64,000 nt of DNA from DASQFQ01 sp963811595. Lineage in GTDB: Bacteria; Actinomycetota; Thermoleophilia; Solirubrobacterales; Solirubrobacteraceae. Position numbers and translations under genes: made by a program. Every line of letters starts with the position of its first letter. Position 1 is the stretch's first letter. The notes under the pieces were generated by a model. It ran no database searches. It worked only from the letters and a program-made list of their open reading frames with translations, and had not been told where the DNA came from. Positions 9,942 through 20,098 of this stretch are shown here, piece by piece. Location: the NCBI GenBank assembly GCA_963811595.1, contig CAWERW010000012.1:1-64000 (forward strand), read 5' to 3'.

Positions 9942-10297
9942 CGCTCCAGCACGTCTCGCTCGAGGTCCGCCGCGACCGAGGTGCCGGGCGAGCTGGAGCT
10001 TCTGGGCGCTGCTCGGCTTCGAGCAGGTCGAGCCGCCGGGCACGCTCGGCGAGGTCGCGGCGTGGGTGCAGCGCGACGGCACGCAGATCCACCTGCTGTT
10101 CGCCGACGAGCCGGTCGTGCCGCCGCAGGGCCACGCCGCGGTCGTCGCCGAGGACTTCGACGCGGCGATCGCCGCGCTGCGCGAGGCGGGCCTCGACGCC
10201 GCAGGAGCGCGACGCGCCACTGGGGCGCCGCGCGCGCGTTCGTCCAGCACGCCCGGCGGGTCACGTCGTCGAGGTGATGGCAGCACCCCCCGCGTAG
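9938..10297 (+). CDS. VOC (glyoxalase/bleomycin-resistance) superfamily protein (frameshifted)
   Basis: This is a single-module vicinal-oxygen-chelate protein of about 119 residues. It begins MTLQHVSLEVR, has WVQRDGTQIHLLFADEP in the centre and ends with an HWGAARAFVQH segment and GHVVEVMAAP, the usual order of beta strands with metal-binding His and Glu positions. Several frameshifts (about 9969, 10000, 10200, 10225, 10260) break it. It overlaps the ferritin-like gene by ATGA, so the two are co-transcribed. The substrate cannot be predicted. Confidence 0.75.
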   Translation: MTLQHVSLEVRRDRGAGRAGASGRCSASSRSSRRARSARSRRGCSATARRSTCCSPTSRSCRRRATPRSSPRTSTRRSPRCARRASTPQERDAPLGRRARVRPARPAGHVVEVMAAPPA

Positions 10298-10392
10298 GGG
10301 GCAGGCCGTACCGCGGGTCTCGCGCAAGCTCCCGCTCATACTCGCGTCCACCCCTCTGTCCGCGACGCTCGCGGCAGGCCGAATATGCGCAT

Positions 10393-10500
10393 ATGGCCTC
10401 CACCGCCCTCCCCCGCCCCGCTGAGCTCGTCGCCGCCGCCCTCAAGTCCGGCTGCGACGCGCATCAGCGCCAGCGCGACCTCGTGCGCGCCAGCCTCTGA
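10393..10500 (+). CDS. Possible small protein of 35 residues
   Basis: After the VOC gene there are about 200 bases without a recognised gene. Within them an ATG at 10393 opens a short frame starting MASTALPRPAEL and ending RDLVRASL. It is preceded by an unusually AT-rich stretch (gaatatgcgcatatgg), and a hairpin follows the stop. I do not recognise a family. It may be chance. Confidence 0.2.
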   Translation: MASTALPRPAELVAAALKSGCDAHQRQRDLVRASL

Positions 10501-10501
10501 C

Positions 10502-10525
10502 CTGCGCCGCTAGCGGCTAGCGCAG
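10502..10525. terminator. Hairpin between convergent genes
   Basis: An inverted repeat with arms CTGCGC/GCGCAG and a self-complementary core (cgctagcggcta) lies between a plus-strand stop at 10500 and the minus-strand hydrolase stop at 10517. There is no T tract. It could serve as a bidirectional terminator. Confidence 0.35.
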
Positions 10526-11141
10526 CAGCGCCCGCACGCCGGCGACGGCCGCGTCGCGGATGCGGTGCTCGCGGTCGTCGGCGACCTGCAGCTCGACGCG
10601 CGCCCCCGCCGCCTCCAGCGCCCGCGCCGTCGCCTCCACGCGCTCGAGCGCCACCCACTCGTCGTAGCGGCTGGTCTCCATGAACACCGGCACGCCGTCG
10701 AGCGGCTCGGGCCGCGTCACGTCGCTGTCGGGCCCGATCAGCGCGCCGGTCAGCACCGCCACGCCCGCGTAGGGCCGCGGCGTCCGCGCGAGCAGGTCGG
10801 CGACCAGGCAGCCGCCCTGCGAGAAGCCGGCGAGCACGATCCGCTCCGCCGGCACGCCGGCGGCGAGCACGCCGGCGATCACGCTCTCGCCGGCCTCGAG
10901 CGCCTGGCCGAGCCACGGCTCGTTGGCGATCGCGCGGCTCGTTGTAGCGCCCCGGGTACCACGAGCCGCCCGCCGCCGGCGGCAGCACGTAGGCGACGTC
11001 GGGCTCGTCGAGCGGCACGACGAGGTGCTCGAGCATGTACGCCGGGTCCTGGCCGCGGCCGTGGACGACCACCGCGACCCGCCGCGCCCGGGCGATCGCC
11101 CGCCCCACCACGACCGGCGGGGCGGCGAGGTGCGGGTTCAG
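10517..11141 (-). CDS. Alpha/beta hydrolase, phospholipase/carboxylesterase family (frameshifted)
   Basis: The sequence shows VAVVVHGRGQDP (oxyanion region), LPPAAGGSWYPGRYN, and the nucleophile elbow GFSQGGCLV, with DDREH near the end supplying a candidate catalytic His. The total is about 208 residues. A frameshift near 10935 joins the N-terminal part to the rest. The start is unclear: the frame opens at a CTG right after the dioxygenase stop (reading NPHLAAPP, as in relatives), so the codon may be non-canonical or misread. It sits directly downstream of a VOC dioxygenase-like gene, as mhqD does with mhqO in Bacillus, which suggests a role in quinone or aromatic-compound detoxification. Confidence 0.8.
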
Positions 11142-12116
11142 CCGACGACCTCCTCGAGCGTGTCGATCGGCTCGAGCTGCGCGATCTCGGAGCGCCGGTC
11201 CTCCCAGTGCGGCGGGATGCACATGTGGGTGCCGAGCTCCTCCTCGGGCTCGTCGATCGTGAAGCCCTGCGGCGTCGCCGCGGCGAGCTCGAACAGCGCG
11301 CCGCCGGGCGTGCGGAAGTAGACCGAGTGGAAGTAGCCGCGGTCCTTGACGTCGGAGACGTCGGTGTAGCCGAGGCCGACGATCCAGTCCTTGGTCGCCG
11401 CCTGGTTCTCGGCGTTGACGCGCGTCGAACGCGTGGTGGTGGATCGTGCCCTCGCCGAACGACCACGTGCCCTGCGGGAGCTCGGGCTCCTCGACCAGCT
11501 CGAGCTGGCGCCCGCCGCCCTCGTCGGTGCCGATCCGGTACTGGTGGTGCGGGCCCGTCGGACTGCACGTGCTCGGCGCCCAGCCGCGGCGCAGGAAGTC
11601 GTCCATCGGCTCGGGCTCGCGGACCGAGGTGGTGGTGCCGTAGGCGCCGCGGATCGCGTGCTCGAGCGGCACGTCGCCGCCGTCCCAGGGCTGGCGGTCG
11701 TCGTCCTCGGTCTCGCCCACGAACGAGTACGGGATGCCGCAGGGATGGGCGAAGTCGAGGCGCTGGGTGCCGAGGCGCTCGGCCTCGGCGACCTCGATGC
11801 CGGCCGCGCGCAGCCGGTCGGCCCAGTAGCCGAGCGCGCCGGCCGGGACCGACACGTTGATCGTGCGGAGCTGGTTGGTCCCGCGCCGGCCCATCCAGCC
11901 CGCCTGGCGGTAGGGGAAGCTCGTGAGGATCGTCGACGGGTCGCCGATCCGGTTCGCGTAGTAGAGGTGGTAGATCGGGATCTCGCCGTCGAACAGGACG
12001 GTCTTCTTCACGCTGCGCAGGCCGAGCAGCCGCACGTGGAAGTCGTAGTCCTCCTGCGCGCCGCCGACGCAGAACGTGAGGTGGTGGGTGCCGCGGATCA
12101 TGCTTGGCTCGAACAT
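11138..12116 (-). CDS. Ring-cleaving-dioxygenase-like VOC protein, MhqO/MhqE type (frameshifted)
   Basis: This two-module VOC protein has about 326 residues. It opens with RGTHHLTFCVGG (first metal His), continues with LLGLRSVKKTV and a second module containing GTWSFGEGTIHHHAFD (second metal His). Relatives are annotated as ring-cleaving dioxygenases or hydroquinone-specific glyoxalases (MhqO/MhqE). Two nearly compensating frameshifts lie around 11540-11590, with others near 11430. The start is the ATG at 12116, only 22 bases from the divergent SnoaL-like gene. Partner hydrolase downstream; detoxification role inferred. Confidence 0.82.
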
Positions 12117-12138
12117 CGTTCTTGTATACACAACGACC
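12117..12138. promoter_or_regulatory. Divergent promoter with overlapping TATACA boxes
   Basis: The 22 bases between two divergent start codons contain TTGTATACACAA. It reads TATACA on both strands, 8 bases before the plus-strand ATG and 6 bases before the minus-strand ATG. This geometry suits leaderless transcripts in both directions from overlapping -10 elements. The TTGT/ACAA arms could also be an operator. Confidence 0.45.
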
Positions 12139-12488
12139 ATGCCCGACCGATCCCAGCTGTTCGCCGACATCGACTCGATGGACCCCGGCCGCTTCACCGC
12201 CCACCTCGCCGACGACGTCACCATGCGCTTCGGCAACGCCGATCCGATCCACGGCCGCGACGCCGTCCACGACACTGGGCGGGCTTCTGCGAGACGGTCG
12301 ACGGCGTCTCCCACGAACGGCTCCGGCGGTGGGAGTCCGAGGACGGCACCGTCGCGGAGGCGGACGTCACCTACACGCGCAAGGACGGCGGGACCGTCAC
12401 GGTCCCGGTCGTGACGATCTACCGCGAGGGCGACGGCGGCATCGTCGACTACCGGATCTTCATCGACCTCGCGCCGCTGTTCGCCTAG
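12139..12488 (+). CDS. SnoaL-like / NTF2-fold protein (frameshifted)
   Basis: This is a small protein of about 115 residues with the cone-shaped NTF2/SnoaL fold: FADIDSMDPGRFTAHL at the start, VTMRFGNADPIHGRDAV, then VTYTRKDGGTVTVPVVTIY and DYRIFIDLAPLF. One frameshift lies near 12275. It is divergent from the dioxygenase-like gene with a shared promoter. Its TAG stop shares bases with the stop of the convergent carboxylase gene. Such proteins are often small-molecule isomerases or unknown; no specific function can be given. Confidence 0.75.
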
Positions 12489-14020
12489 ACCGGCGTGATG
12501 CCGCGGCGCTTCGACGGCCACTCGCGGTGCTTGCCCGCGTAGCGCGCGAAGCGCCGCACCAGCTCGCTGCGCAGGTCCTCCGGCTGGACGACCGCGTCGA
12601 TCACCAGCTCTGACGCGAGGTGCAGGAGGTCGACGCCCTCGGCGTAGGTCGTCCATCAGCTCGGCCCGCTTGGCCGCGCGCTCGTCCTCGTCCTCGATCG
12701 CCTGCAGCTGGTTGTAGAAGACGGCGTTGACCGCCGCGCTCGGCCCCATCACCGCGATCTTCGCGGTCGGCAGCGCGAGCGTCGCGTCGGGGTCGAAGGC
12801 CGGGCCGGCCATCGCGTAGAGGCCGGCGCCGTAGGCCTTGCGCACGATCACCGAGAGCTTCGGGACGGTCGCCTCGCTGACCGCCGAGATCATCTTGGCG
12901 CCGTGGCGGATGATGCCCTGCTCTCGACCGCGGTGCCGATCATGAAGCCGGGCACGTCGGCGAGGAACAGCAGCGGGATCCCGAACGCGTCGCAGGTCCA
13001 GATGAAGCGCGCGGCCTTGTCGGCGGAGTCGACGAACAGCACGCCGCCCTTGTACTTCGGCTGGTTGGCGACGATCCCGACGACGCGCCCCTCGAGCCGC
13101 GCGTAGCCGACGATCAGCTCCTTGCGCCCAGCGCTTGTGGACCTCGAGGAACGAGCCCTCGTCGACGACGGCGTCGAGCAGCTCGCGCATGTCCCACGGC
13201 TTGTTCTCGTCCTCCGGGATCAGCTCGCGGATCGCCTTCGCGTCGGCGTGCGGCTCGGCGGGCGGCGCGGGCGGCGGCTCCTCGTCGCAGTTGGTCGGGA
13301 AGTAGGAGAGGTAGCGCTTGGCGAGGTCGATGCCCTCCTCGTCGGACTTGACGAGGAAGTGCCCGCAGCCCGAGGCGCTCGGTGTGCATCTTCGCGCCGC
13401 CCATCTCCTCGAGCGAGACCTTCTCGCCGATCACCATCTCGGCCATCCGCGGCGAGCCGAGGTACATCGACGCGTTGCCGTCGCGCATGATCACGACGTC
13501 GCAGAACGCCGGGATGTAGGCGCCGCCGGCCGCGCTCGGGCCGAACAGCACGCAGACCTGCGGCACCGCGCCGGAGAGCCGCACCTCGTTGAAGAAGATC
13601 CGCCCGGCGTGGCGGCGGCCGGGGAACATCTGGACCTGGTCGGTGATGCGCGCGCCGGCGGAGTCGACGAGGTAGACCATCGGCACGCGGTGGCTGAGCG
13701 CGGCCTCCTGGATGCGGAGGATCTTCTCGACCGTCTTCGGGCCCCACGAGCCGGCCTTGACCGTCGGGTCGTTGGCCATCAGCGCGACCGTGCGGCCGCC
13801 GATCGTGCCCATGCCGGTGACGACGCCGTCGGCGCCGAGCCCGTCCGGCCTCCCAGTTGGCCAGCAGCGCGTCCTCGGCGAACGAGCCGTCGTCGAGCAG
13901 CCGCGCGACGCGCTCGCGCACCGGCAGCTTGCCCTGCTCCTTGGACTTCTCGTGGTGGCGCTCCGGGCCGCCGGCGTAGGCGCGGTCGAAGGCCTCGTGG
14001 ACGTGCTTGGCGTCGGTCAT
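12485..14020 (-). CDS. Acyl-CoA carboxylase carboxyltransferase (beta) subunit, frameshifted
   Basis: This subunit transfers carboxyl from biotin to an acyl-CoA (propionyl-, methylcrotonyl- or acetyl-CoA type). It has about 510 residues. The N-terminal domain has KLPVRERVARLLD, VYLVDSAGARITDQ, the acyl-CoA-binding FGPSAAGGAYIPAFCD and MYLGSPRMAEMVIGEK. The C-terminal domain has ELIVGYARLEG, NQPKYKGGVLF and VRKAYGAGLYAMAGPAFDP. Frameshifts occur near 13850, 13380, 13123, 12920 and 12650. It is the third gene of an operon with a membrane protein and 3-hydroxybutyryl-CoA dehydrogenase; its ATG overlaps the preceding stop. Context in an ethylmalonyl-CoA pathway genome favours propionyl-CoA, but substrate is unproven. 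Confidence 0.92.
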
Positions 14021-15030
14021 GTCGGGGGCGAATCATCGCGCACGCGCAGCACGGGCTCGTCCTCCGAGCGCGAGGCGAGCGGGACCTTGCCCGGTCGTGT
14101 ACGGGCTCGGCTCGGGCGGCAGCGGGGCCCGCGGGCGCAGGCCGGTGAACATCACGCCGAGCCCGAGCGCGAGGATCAGCAGCGGCCAGAAGTAGCAGCG
14201 TCTCGTCGTCGCTGCACGCCCGCGGAGACGACGAACGCGACGAGGTTGGCGACGCCCAGGTAGGCGGGGCCCGGCGCGCGGTCGACGGCGCCGTAGGCGA
14301 CGAGCCCGCAGCCGACGGCGAACACGACGAGCTCCCAGCCGTCGGGCAGGATCTGGTCGGGCGCCGCCGCCGAACGGCGCCACGAAGCTCGAGCGCCGCT
14401 GGGCACCACGCCGGTCAGCGCGATCGCCAGCACCGCCAGCCCGGCGGCGTTGACCATCTGCTCGGAGTGGCGCGGCGCCGGGCCGCGCAGCAGCAGCGAG
14501 ACGAGCGACGTAGCCGGCCGCGAGCACGGCCAGCAGCCAGCGGTACGTGGTGACCGACGTCCGCGTCGAGCGCCCAGTTGACGAACGCCGCCGTCGCGAC
14601 CCCGCAGCGCGAGCGCGCGCGATCAGCGCGCAGATCGCCGACGCCGCGCGTCGCCGCCGGCCACACCGCGGCGGCGGCGAGCAGCAGCGACGTCCACACG
14701 AACGCGCCGGCCGGGAAGCTCGCCGTCGAACTCGGCGCCGAGCACGTCGGCGAGCGTCAGCAGCGCGGGATAGAGCAGCAGCAGGCCGCAGACGAGCAGC
14801 ACCGACTGGAACGCGTACGGCCGGCCCTCCTCGGCGCACCTGCACGCCGAGCGCGTAGATCGCCGCGCTCGCGAGCGCGAGGATCACCAGGTGGACGCCG
14901 GTCGGGAGCTTGTCGCTCGAGCCGGATCTCCTCGAGCGCGACGCCGACGGTCAGCAGCACCGCGCCGGCCGCGATCAGCGGCCCGCGGTGCGGCGGCGGC
15001 GCGCAGCAGGTCGAGCGAGTCACTGGCCAT
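14017..15030 (-). CDS. Multi-spanning membrane protein of unknown function (frameshifted)
   Basis: It has about 338 residues, badly broken by seven or more frameshifts. Hydrophobic stretches include LIAAGAVLLTVGVAL, VILALASAAIYALGV, VLLVCGLLLLYPALL, WTSLLLAAAAVWPAA, AAGLAVLAIALTGVV, LVVFAVGCGLVAYGAV and LILALGLGVMFTGL, implying roughly eight or more transmembrane helices and a short cytoplasmic tail. I recognise no family. It overlaps 3-hydroxybutyryl-CoA dehydrogenase at the start (TGATG) and the carboxylase at the end (ATGA), so it is translationally coupled to acyl-CoA enzymes. A transport or sensing role would be a guess. Confidence 0.65.
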
Positions 15031-15917
15031 CAGATCCCGGGGTTGGGGACCGGCCCCTCGCCCGAGTAGTCGTAGAAGCCCATGCCGGACTTGCGGCCGT
15101 ACCAGCCCGCCGACAGCATCTTGCGCAGCAGCGGCGGGCGCGCGAAGCGGCGCTCGCGGAACTCGTCGAACAGCACGTCGCAGATCGCGCCGATCGTGTC
15201 GAGGCCGACGAAGTCGGCGAGCGTGCAGCGGGCCCATCGGGTGGCCCGCGCCCGCCTTCATCGCCGTCGTCGATCTCCTCGATCGAGCCGACGCCCTCCT
15301 CGTAGGCGCGGATCGCGTCGAGCATGTAGGGGACGAGCAGCCGGTTGACGATGAAGCCCGCCGAGTCGCGCGTCTGCACCGGCTTCTTGCCCAGGCTGCC
15401 CGCGAACTCGAGGCCGAGCTGGAACGCCTCGTCGGAGGTCGTGACCGCGCGGATGACCTCGACGAGCGGCATGACCTGGGCCGGGTTGAAGAAGTGCAGG
15501 CCGAGGAAGCGGTCGGGGCGCGAGGTCGCCGCCGCCTGGTCGATCGACCGCCAGCGAGGACGTGTTGGTGGCGAAGTAGGCCTCGGGCTTGACGATGCCG
15601 TCGAGCTCGCGCCACATCTCGAGCTTGAGGCCGAGGTCCTCGGTGATCGCCTCGATCACGAGGTCGCAGTCCGCGTAGTCGGCGTAGTCGAGCGTCGTCG
15701 CGATGCGGCCGCGGACGGCGTCGGCGTCGGCCTGCTCGAGCTTGCCCTTCTCGACCGCGCGCGCGAGCTGCTTCTCGATCTTGCCCACGCCCTTGGCGAG
15801 CCGGTCGTCGTCGACCTCGCGCAGGACGACGTCGTAGCCCGCCTGCGCGGCCACCTGTGCGATTCCGTGCCCCATCAGGCCGGCGCCGAGGACGCCGACC
15901 TTCTTGATCTCAGCCAT
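15030..15917 (-). CDS. 3-Hydroxybutyryl-CoA (3-hydroxyacyl-CoA) dehydrogenase, frameshifted
   Basis: This NAD(P)-dependent enzyme interconverts acetoacetyl-CoA and 3-hydroxybutyryl-CoA. The N-terminal Rossmann motif VGVLGAGLMGHGIAQ is intact, followed by DLVIEAITED, YFATNTSSLAV, the catalytic-domain HFFNP and VMPLVEVIRAVTTSDE segments, and GHPMGPLALADFVGLD-type residues with a C-terminal GMGFYDYSGEG. The total is about 295 residues, as usual. Frameshifts lie near 15550, 15260 and 15230. First gene of a three-gene operon. Together with enoyl-CoA hydratase and Ccr nearby it fits the ethylmalonyl-CoA route. Confidence 0.93.
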
Positions 15918-15941
15918 GGCGCGGCAGCGTATTGCTCGCCG

Positions 15942-16819
15942 CTACTGCGGGGCGCGCACCTCGATCGAGCCCTCGCGGACCCGCGTCTCGAGCACCGGCT
16001 GCGGGTAGGTGGCCGGGCCCTGCTCGACGGAGCCGTCCGCGAGCGCGAACGTGCTGCCGTGCAGCGGGCACGTCGACGCAGTCGCCGACGAGCTCGCCGT
16101 CGGCCAGCGAGCCCTCGCGGTGCACGCAGGTGTCGGCGAGCGCGTAGACGGTGCCGCCGCGGCGCGCGATCAGGATCGCGGCGCCGTCGACGTCGACCGC
16201 CTTCATCTCGCCCTCGCCCAGCGCGGCGTCGGCGAGCGCCTGCGTCCAGTCCTCGGGGTAGTCCTCGAACACGGTCGGTGTCGACGCCGACGCCCTCGGC
16301 GTAGGTCAGGTGGCCGCCGAGGTAGCCGCCGGCGCTGATCGCGCCGATGCCGGCCAGCGCGAGCAGCTTGCCGCGGCCGCGGGCGCCGGCCGCGCGGGCG
16401 GCCAGCGACGCGCCGAACAGCGCGGCGGCGGTCGCCGTTGAGCGCGGCGTGGACGATCCCGACGCGCCGCACGGTGTCGTTGGCGAGCTCGGTGTCGGCC
16501 CAGTCGGCGTAGCCGGTGGCGACCGTCGGGATGGCGGCGGCGAGCCCGGCGCCGAGCAGCAGGTCGGCGGCCGTCTCGGCGTCCTCGCCGCCGAGCCAGT
16601 CGAGCAGCACCGCGCTCGACCAGGTCCCCATCGGGACCAGGAACAGCCATCGGGTGGACGGGATGGCCGAGCCACGTGCCGGCCAGGGCCTCGTCGACCT
16701 TGGTCGGGCTCTTGAGCGGTGCGGACGAGCTTGGCGATGGCTTGAGCGGGGCCGTCGACGGCCTCGAGCGAGCCGAGCCGCTCGAGGAGGTCGTGGCCGA
16801 TGGGGGTACGCGGCGACAT
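15942..16819 (-). CDS. DUF2231 membrane domain fused to a Rieske 2Fe-2S domain (frameshifted)
   Basis: The N-terminal 180 residues form a DUF2231-type membrane domain (GHPVHP-like entry, LFLVPMGTWSSAVLLDWL, GAGLAAAIPTVATGYADW, LLALAGIGAISAGGYLGGHL). The C-terminal 100 residues are a Rieske domain: TCVHREGSLADGEL then a second CPLH-type box broken by a frameshift near 16075, giving the CxH and CxxH ligands of a 2Fe-2S cluster. The total is about 292 residues. Frameshifts occur also near 16280, 16435 and 16655. It likely passes electrons at the membrane; partners are unknown. It is divergent from enoyl-CoA hydratase. Confidence 0.85.
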
Positions 16820-16853
16820 GGCTCGAGGCACTACCCGGGGTACGCTCCCGGCA
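16820..16853 (+). promoter_or_regulatory. Divergent promoter region (TACGCT, leaderless-type)
   Basis: A TACGCT box (16841-16846) lies 7 bases before the enoyl-CoA hydratase ATG. On the other strand a TAGTGC lies 8 bases before the Rieske-protein ATG. The short spacing suggests leaderless mRNAs on both sides. Confidence 0.4.
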
Positions 16854-17633
16854 ATGCCCCTCGTCATCACCGAGCAGCACGGCCCGGTCCGCCACGTCGT
16901 GCTCAACCGCCCCGAGAAGCGCAACGCCTTCAACGGCGAGCTGATCGCGGCGGTCGGCGATGCGCTCCGCGCCGCCGCCGCCGACACCGCCTCGCACTGC
17001 GTCGTCATCCGCGGCGCCGGCCCGATGTTCTCCTCCGGCATGGACCTCGCGTCGCTCGGCGAGCTGGCCGCGAACCCCGACAACCTGCGCAGCTTCCGCA
17101 AGGTATCCTCGACGCCTGGAACCTCGGCGAGGAGATGGCGAAGCCGACGATCTGCGTGATCCACGGCGCCTGCATCGGCGGCGCGATGGAGCTCGCGCTC
17201 GCCTGCGACCTGCGCGTGATGGCCAAGGACGCGGTGATCGGCATGCCCGAGACGCGGATCGGTCTGATCCCCGACGTCGGCGGCTCCTCGCGGCTGCCGC
17301 AGGTGATCGGGCTCGGCCGCGCCAAGGAGATGGTGATGACGGGCAAGATGATCAACGGCGACGAGGCCGAGCGGATCGGCCTCGTGAACCGCACCGCGCC
17401 GATCGCCAAGCTCGGCCCGGTGACCCAGACGCTGATCGACGAGCTGCTGGCCTGCGCGCCGGTCGCGGTCGGGCTCGCCAAGCGCGTGATGGACGCCTCG
17501 GCGCGGCCCGCGCTGGCGGTGACGCTCGAGCTCGAGGTCGCGATGCAGGAGATGCTGCGCGCGCTCGGACGACTTCGCCGAGGGCGCCAAGGCGTTCCAG
17601 GAGAAGCGCCAGCCGGAGTTCAGCGGACGCTGA
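16854..17633 (+). CDS. Enoyl-CoA hydratase/isomerase (crotonase family), frameshifted
   Basis: This is a crotonase-fold protein of about 259 residues that hydrates or isomerises enoyl-CoA. The N-terminus HVVLNRPEKRNAFNGEL and the first oxyanion-hole segment GPMFSSGMDLASL are typical. The second is ICVIHGACIGGAMELALACDLRVM. The active-site loop reads AVIGMPETRIGLIPDVGGSSRLP; Glu in ETRIG and Asp in PDVGG suggest isomerase or hydratase activity. Frameshifts lie near 17103 and 17565. It is monocistronic. The 3' end overlaps the convergent secreted-protein gene by 14 bases. Confidence 0.9.
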
Positions 17634-19023
17634 CGCGGCGGCTCGGCGAGCTGCCGGTGCTGTAGGCGTAGCCGATCTGCTTGCGCACGAGCGCGCGGAA
17701 GCGGAACGTCCCGCCGCCGGTGCGCGTGAAGCGGTAGCGGGTCGAGAAGCGCCCGCCCTTGCGCTTGGTGCGCACGGTCCGGAACGTGCGCCAGCGCCCG
17801 CCCTCGCGCGCCTGCAGGACGACGATCACGCCGGCGCGCGGCTTCGGGCCGCCGCGCAGGTTGCCGCGGAAGCGGATGCGCCCGCCGGGGTGCACGCGCC
17901 TGGGCGACACGCGCAGCCGCACGCCGGCCCGCGTGCGCAGGCTGAACAGGCGCTGGGCCGCGAACGCCGTGTCGCGCGAGTAGGCGCGGTAGGCGATCCG
18001 GACCTGGCGCGACGCGCCCTTCGGGAAGCGGTAGGTGAAGCCGCCGTCGGTGCCGGTGACGGGCTTCGCGCCGGCGATCGTGCGGAAGCCGCGGTTGCCG
18101 GCCAGCACCCGGCTGGCGACCTCGAGCGCCGCGCCCGCGATCGGCTTGCCGTCGGTGGTGACGAGGCGGCCGTGCAGCCGCGCGCCCTTGCCGTAGCGGA
18201 CGGTCAGCCGCGACTTCGCGCCTTGCCGAAGCCGCCGAGATCGCGCGCGTCGCGCACCGTCGGGGTGCCGTTCGGCGATCCCCGCGGAGGAGTCGAGCAC
18301 CTCGACGGGGGCGTTCGAGGCGGCCTGCTGGCCCGCGCCGTCGTACGCGCGCGCCTCGACCGTGTGGCGGCCGAGCGCAGGTTCGGCCGACGGCAGCGGG
18401 CGCTGTAGGGCGCGCTCGCGTCCGAGACCAGCGCCTTGCCGTCGACCGAGAACACGACGCGGGCGATGCGCACGTTGTCCGACGCCGTGGCGACGACCTG
18501 GATGCGCTGGCCGCGCAGGACGCGGTCAGACGACGAGGTGATGCGCGCGCTCGGCGGCTGGCGCGGGACGAGCGTGTAGCGGAGGTAGACGCCGTTGATC
18601 GGCCACGCGCTCGCGTTCTCCATCCACGCGTAGCCGTCGGCGACCGGCGAGAAGTACTCGTCGGTCACGGTCGTCGTGCTGACCTCGGGCGCGCGCACGA
18701 CGAACGTGAACGAGCCGTCTGCGCCGGGCGGGACGTGGCCTGGTCGAGCGGTGTGGCGCGCCACGGATAGATCCAGGTCGCGGGTCGGCCAAGCCGCTGA
18801 GCGGTCGCGCGGGTTGGTCGTCCCGAGCCGGACGAAGCGCGGATCCCACGTGCCGGTGCCGATGTTGCGGGCGACGAACGACGACGTGCGGTCTCGCCGC
18901 TCTCCAGCGTCAGGTAGGCGCTCTGGCTGATGAACTGCGCCTCCCAGCCGTTTCGGCCGCGGCAGCGGCCGGCAGCGCGAGCATCCCTGCAATGACCGCC
19001 CCCAGCGCAGTCCGCGTCCTCAC
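17620..19023 (-). CDS. Secreted protein with Ig-like/cohesin-like repeats (frameshifted)
   Basis: The GTG start gives a signal peptide (GAVIAGMLALPAAAAAE). A domain reading NIGTGTWDPRFVRLGTTNPRDRS resembles the NBR1/CARDB-like Ig modules of actinobacterial surface proteins. An Ig-like segment follows (ASDNVRIARVVFSVDGKAL), then a C-terminal Arg/Lys-rich beta module (RVSPRRVHPGGRIRFRGNLRGG). It has about 467 residues with frameshifts near 18950, 18750, 18400, 18290 and 18225. Its GTG overlaps the fumarylacetoacetase stop, so it is the last gene of that operon, an odd partner for a catabolic enzyme. Function unknown. Confidence 0.7.
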
Positions 19024-20098
19024 GGGCCAGAGGATAGGACGCGCCCGCGGACCTCGCCGAGGTCCGCGCCGCGCAGCACCACCTCGTCGCCGTCCTCGAG
19101 GAACGTGCGGGTCGTCCCGTCGGCGAGCTCGAGCGGCTCGGCGCCGTTCCAGGTCAGCTCGATGAACGAGCCGCGCTGCGTCCTGCTCGGGCCCGGAGAT
19201 CGTCCCCGACGCGAGCAGGTCGCCGGTCCGCAGCGCCGCGCCGTTGACGGTCAGGTGGGCGACCTGCTGGGCGACGCTCCAGTACAGGTGGCGCGCGTTC
19301 GTGCGCGAGACGACGTGGCCGTTGAGCTCGACCTCGAGCGGCAGGTCGAACGCCCACGGCGCCTCGCGCAGGTAGGGCAGCGGCTCGGGCTCCTGCGGCG
19401 GCGCGTCGACGCGGCGGCGCGCGGCGCCGGCGAGCGGCAGCACCCAGTGGCCGATCGAGGTGGCGAACGACTTGCCGAGGAACGGGCCGAGCGGCATGGT
19501 ACTCCCACGCCTGGATGTCGCGCGCGCTCCAGTCGTTGACGAGCACGAGCCCGAAGACGTGGTCGAGCGCGCGCTCGATCGGCACCGGCTCGCCGAGCGG
19601 GCTCGGCAGCCCGATCACGAAGCCGAGCTCGAGCTCGATGTCGAGCCGGCGGCTCGGGCCGAAGCGCGGCGCGTCGGCGTCGGGCGGCTTGGTCTGGCCG
19701 CGCGGGCGCCGGATCGGCGTGCCGCTCGGCACGACCGTGCCGGCGCGGCCGTGGTAGCCGACCGGCAGGTGGCGCCAGTTCGGCAGCAGCGGCTCGACGT
19801 CGGGGCGGAACAGCCGGCCGAGGTTGGTCGCGTGCTCGATCGACGAGTAGAAGTCGACGTAGTCGGCGACCTCGAACGGCAGGTGCAGCTCGACGTCGCC
19901 GAGGCCGAAGTCGGGCGCGTCGTCGATCGCGGCGACCTCCGCCCACAGCTGCGGGCCGGCCGCCATCAGCGGGTTGAGGCTCGGGTTGGCGAGCACGGCC
20001 GGGCCGACGGCGGCGATGTCGAGCACGCGGTCGCCGTCGCGGGCGCCGACCCGCGGGGCGCCGCCGGGCGGCGAGAAGACGCCGAGCGGCCGGGTCAC
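19020..20098 (-). CDS. Fumarylacetoacetase (frameshifted)
   Basis: This enzyme hydrolyses fumarylacetoacetate to fumarate and acetoacetate, the last step of tyrosine/homogentisate breakdown. The characteristic N-terminal domain and the catalytic-domain motifs are visible: VDFYSSIEHATNLGR, WRHLPVGYHGRAGTVV, LDIELELGFVIG, LVNDWSARDIQAWEY and LGKSFATSIGHWVLP, then NARHLYWSVAQQVAHLTVNG and LASGTISGPE. The total is about 360 residues; frameshifts are near 19498 and 19185. The GTG start overlaps the preceding stop (GTGA) and the stop overlaps the next GTG. Acetoacetate made here could be used by the synthetase at 7.5-9.5 kb. Confidence 0.94.
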
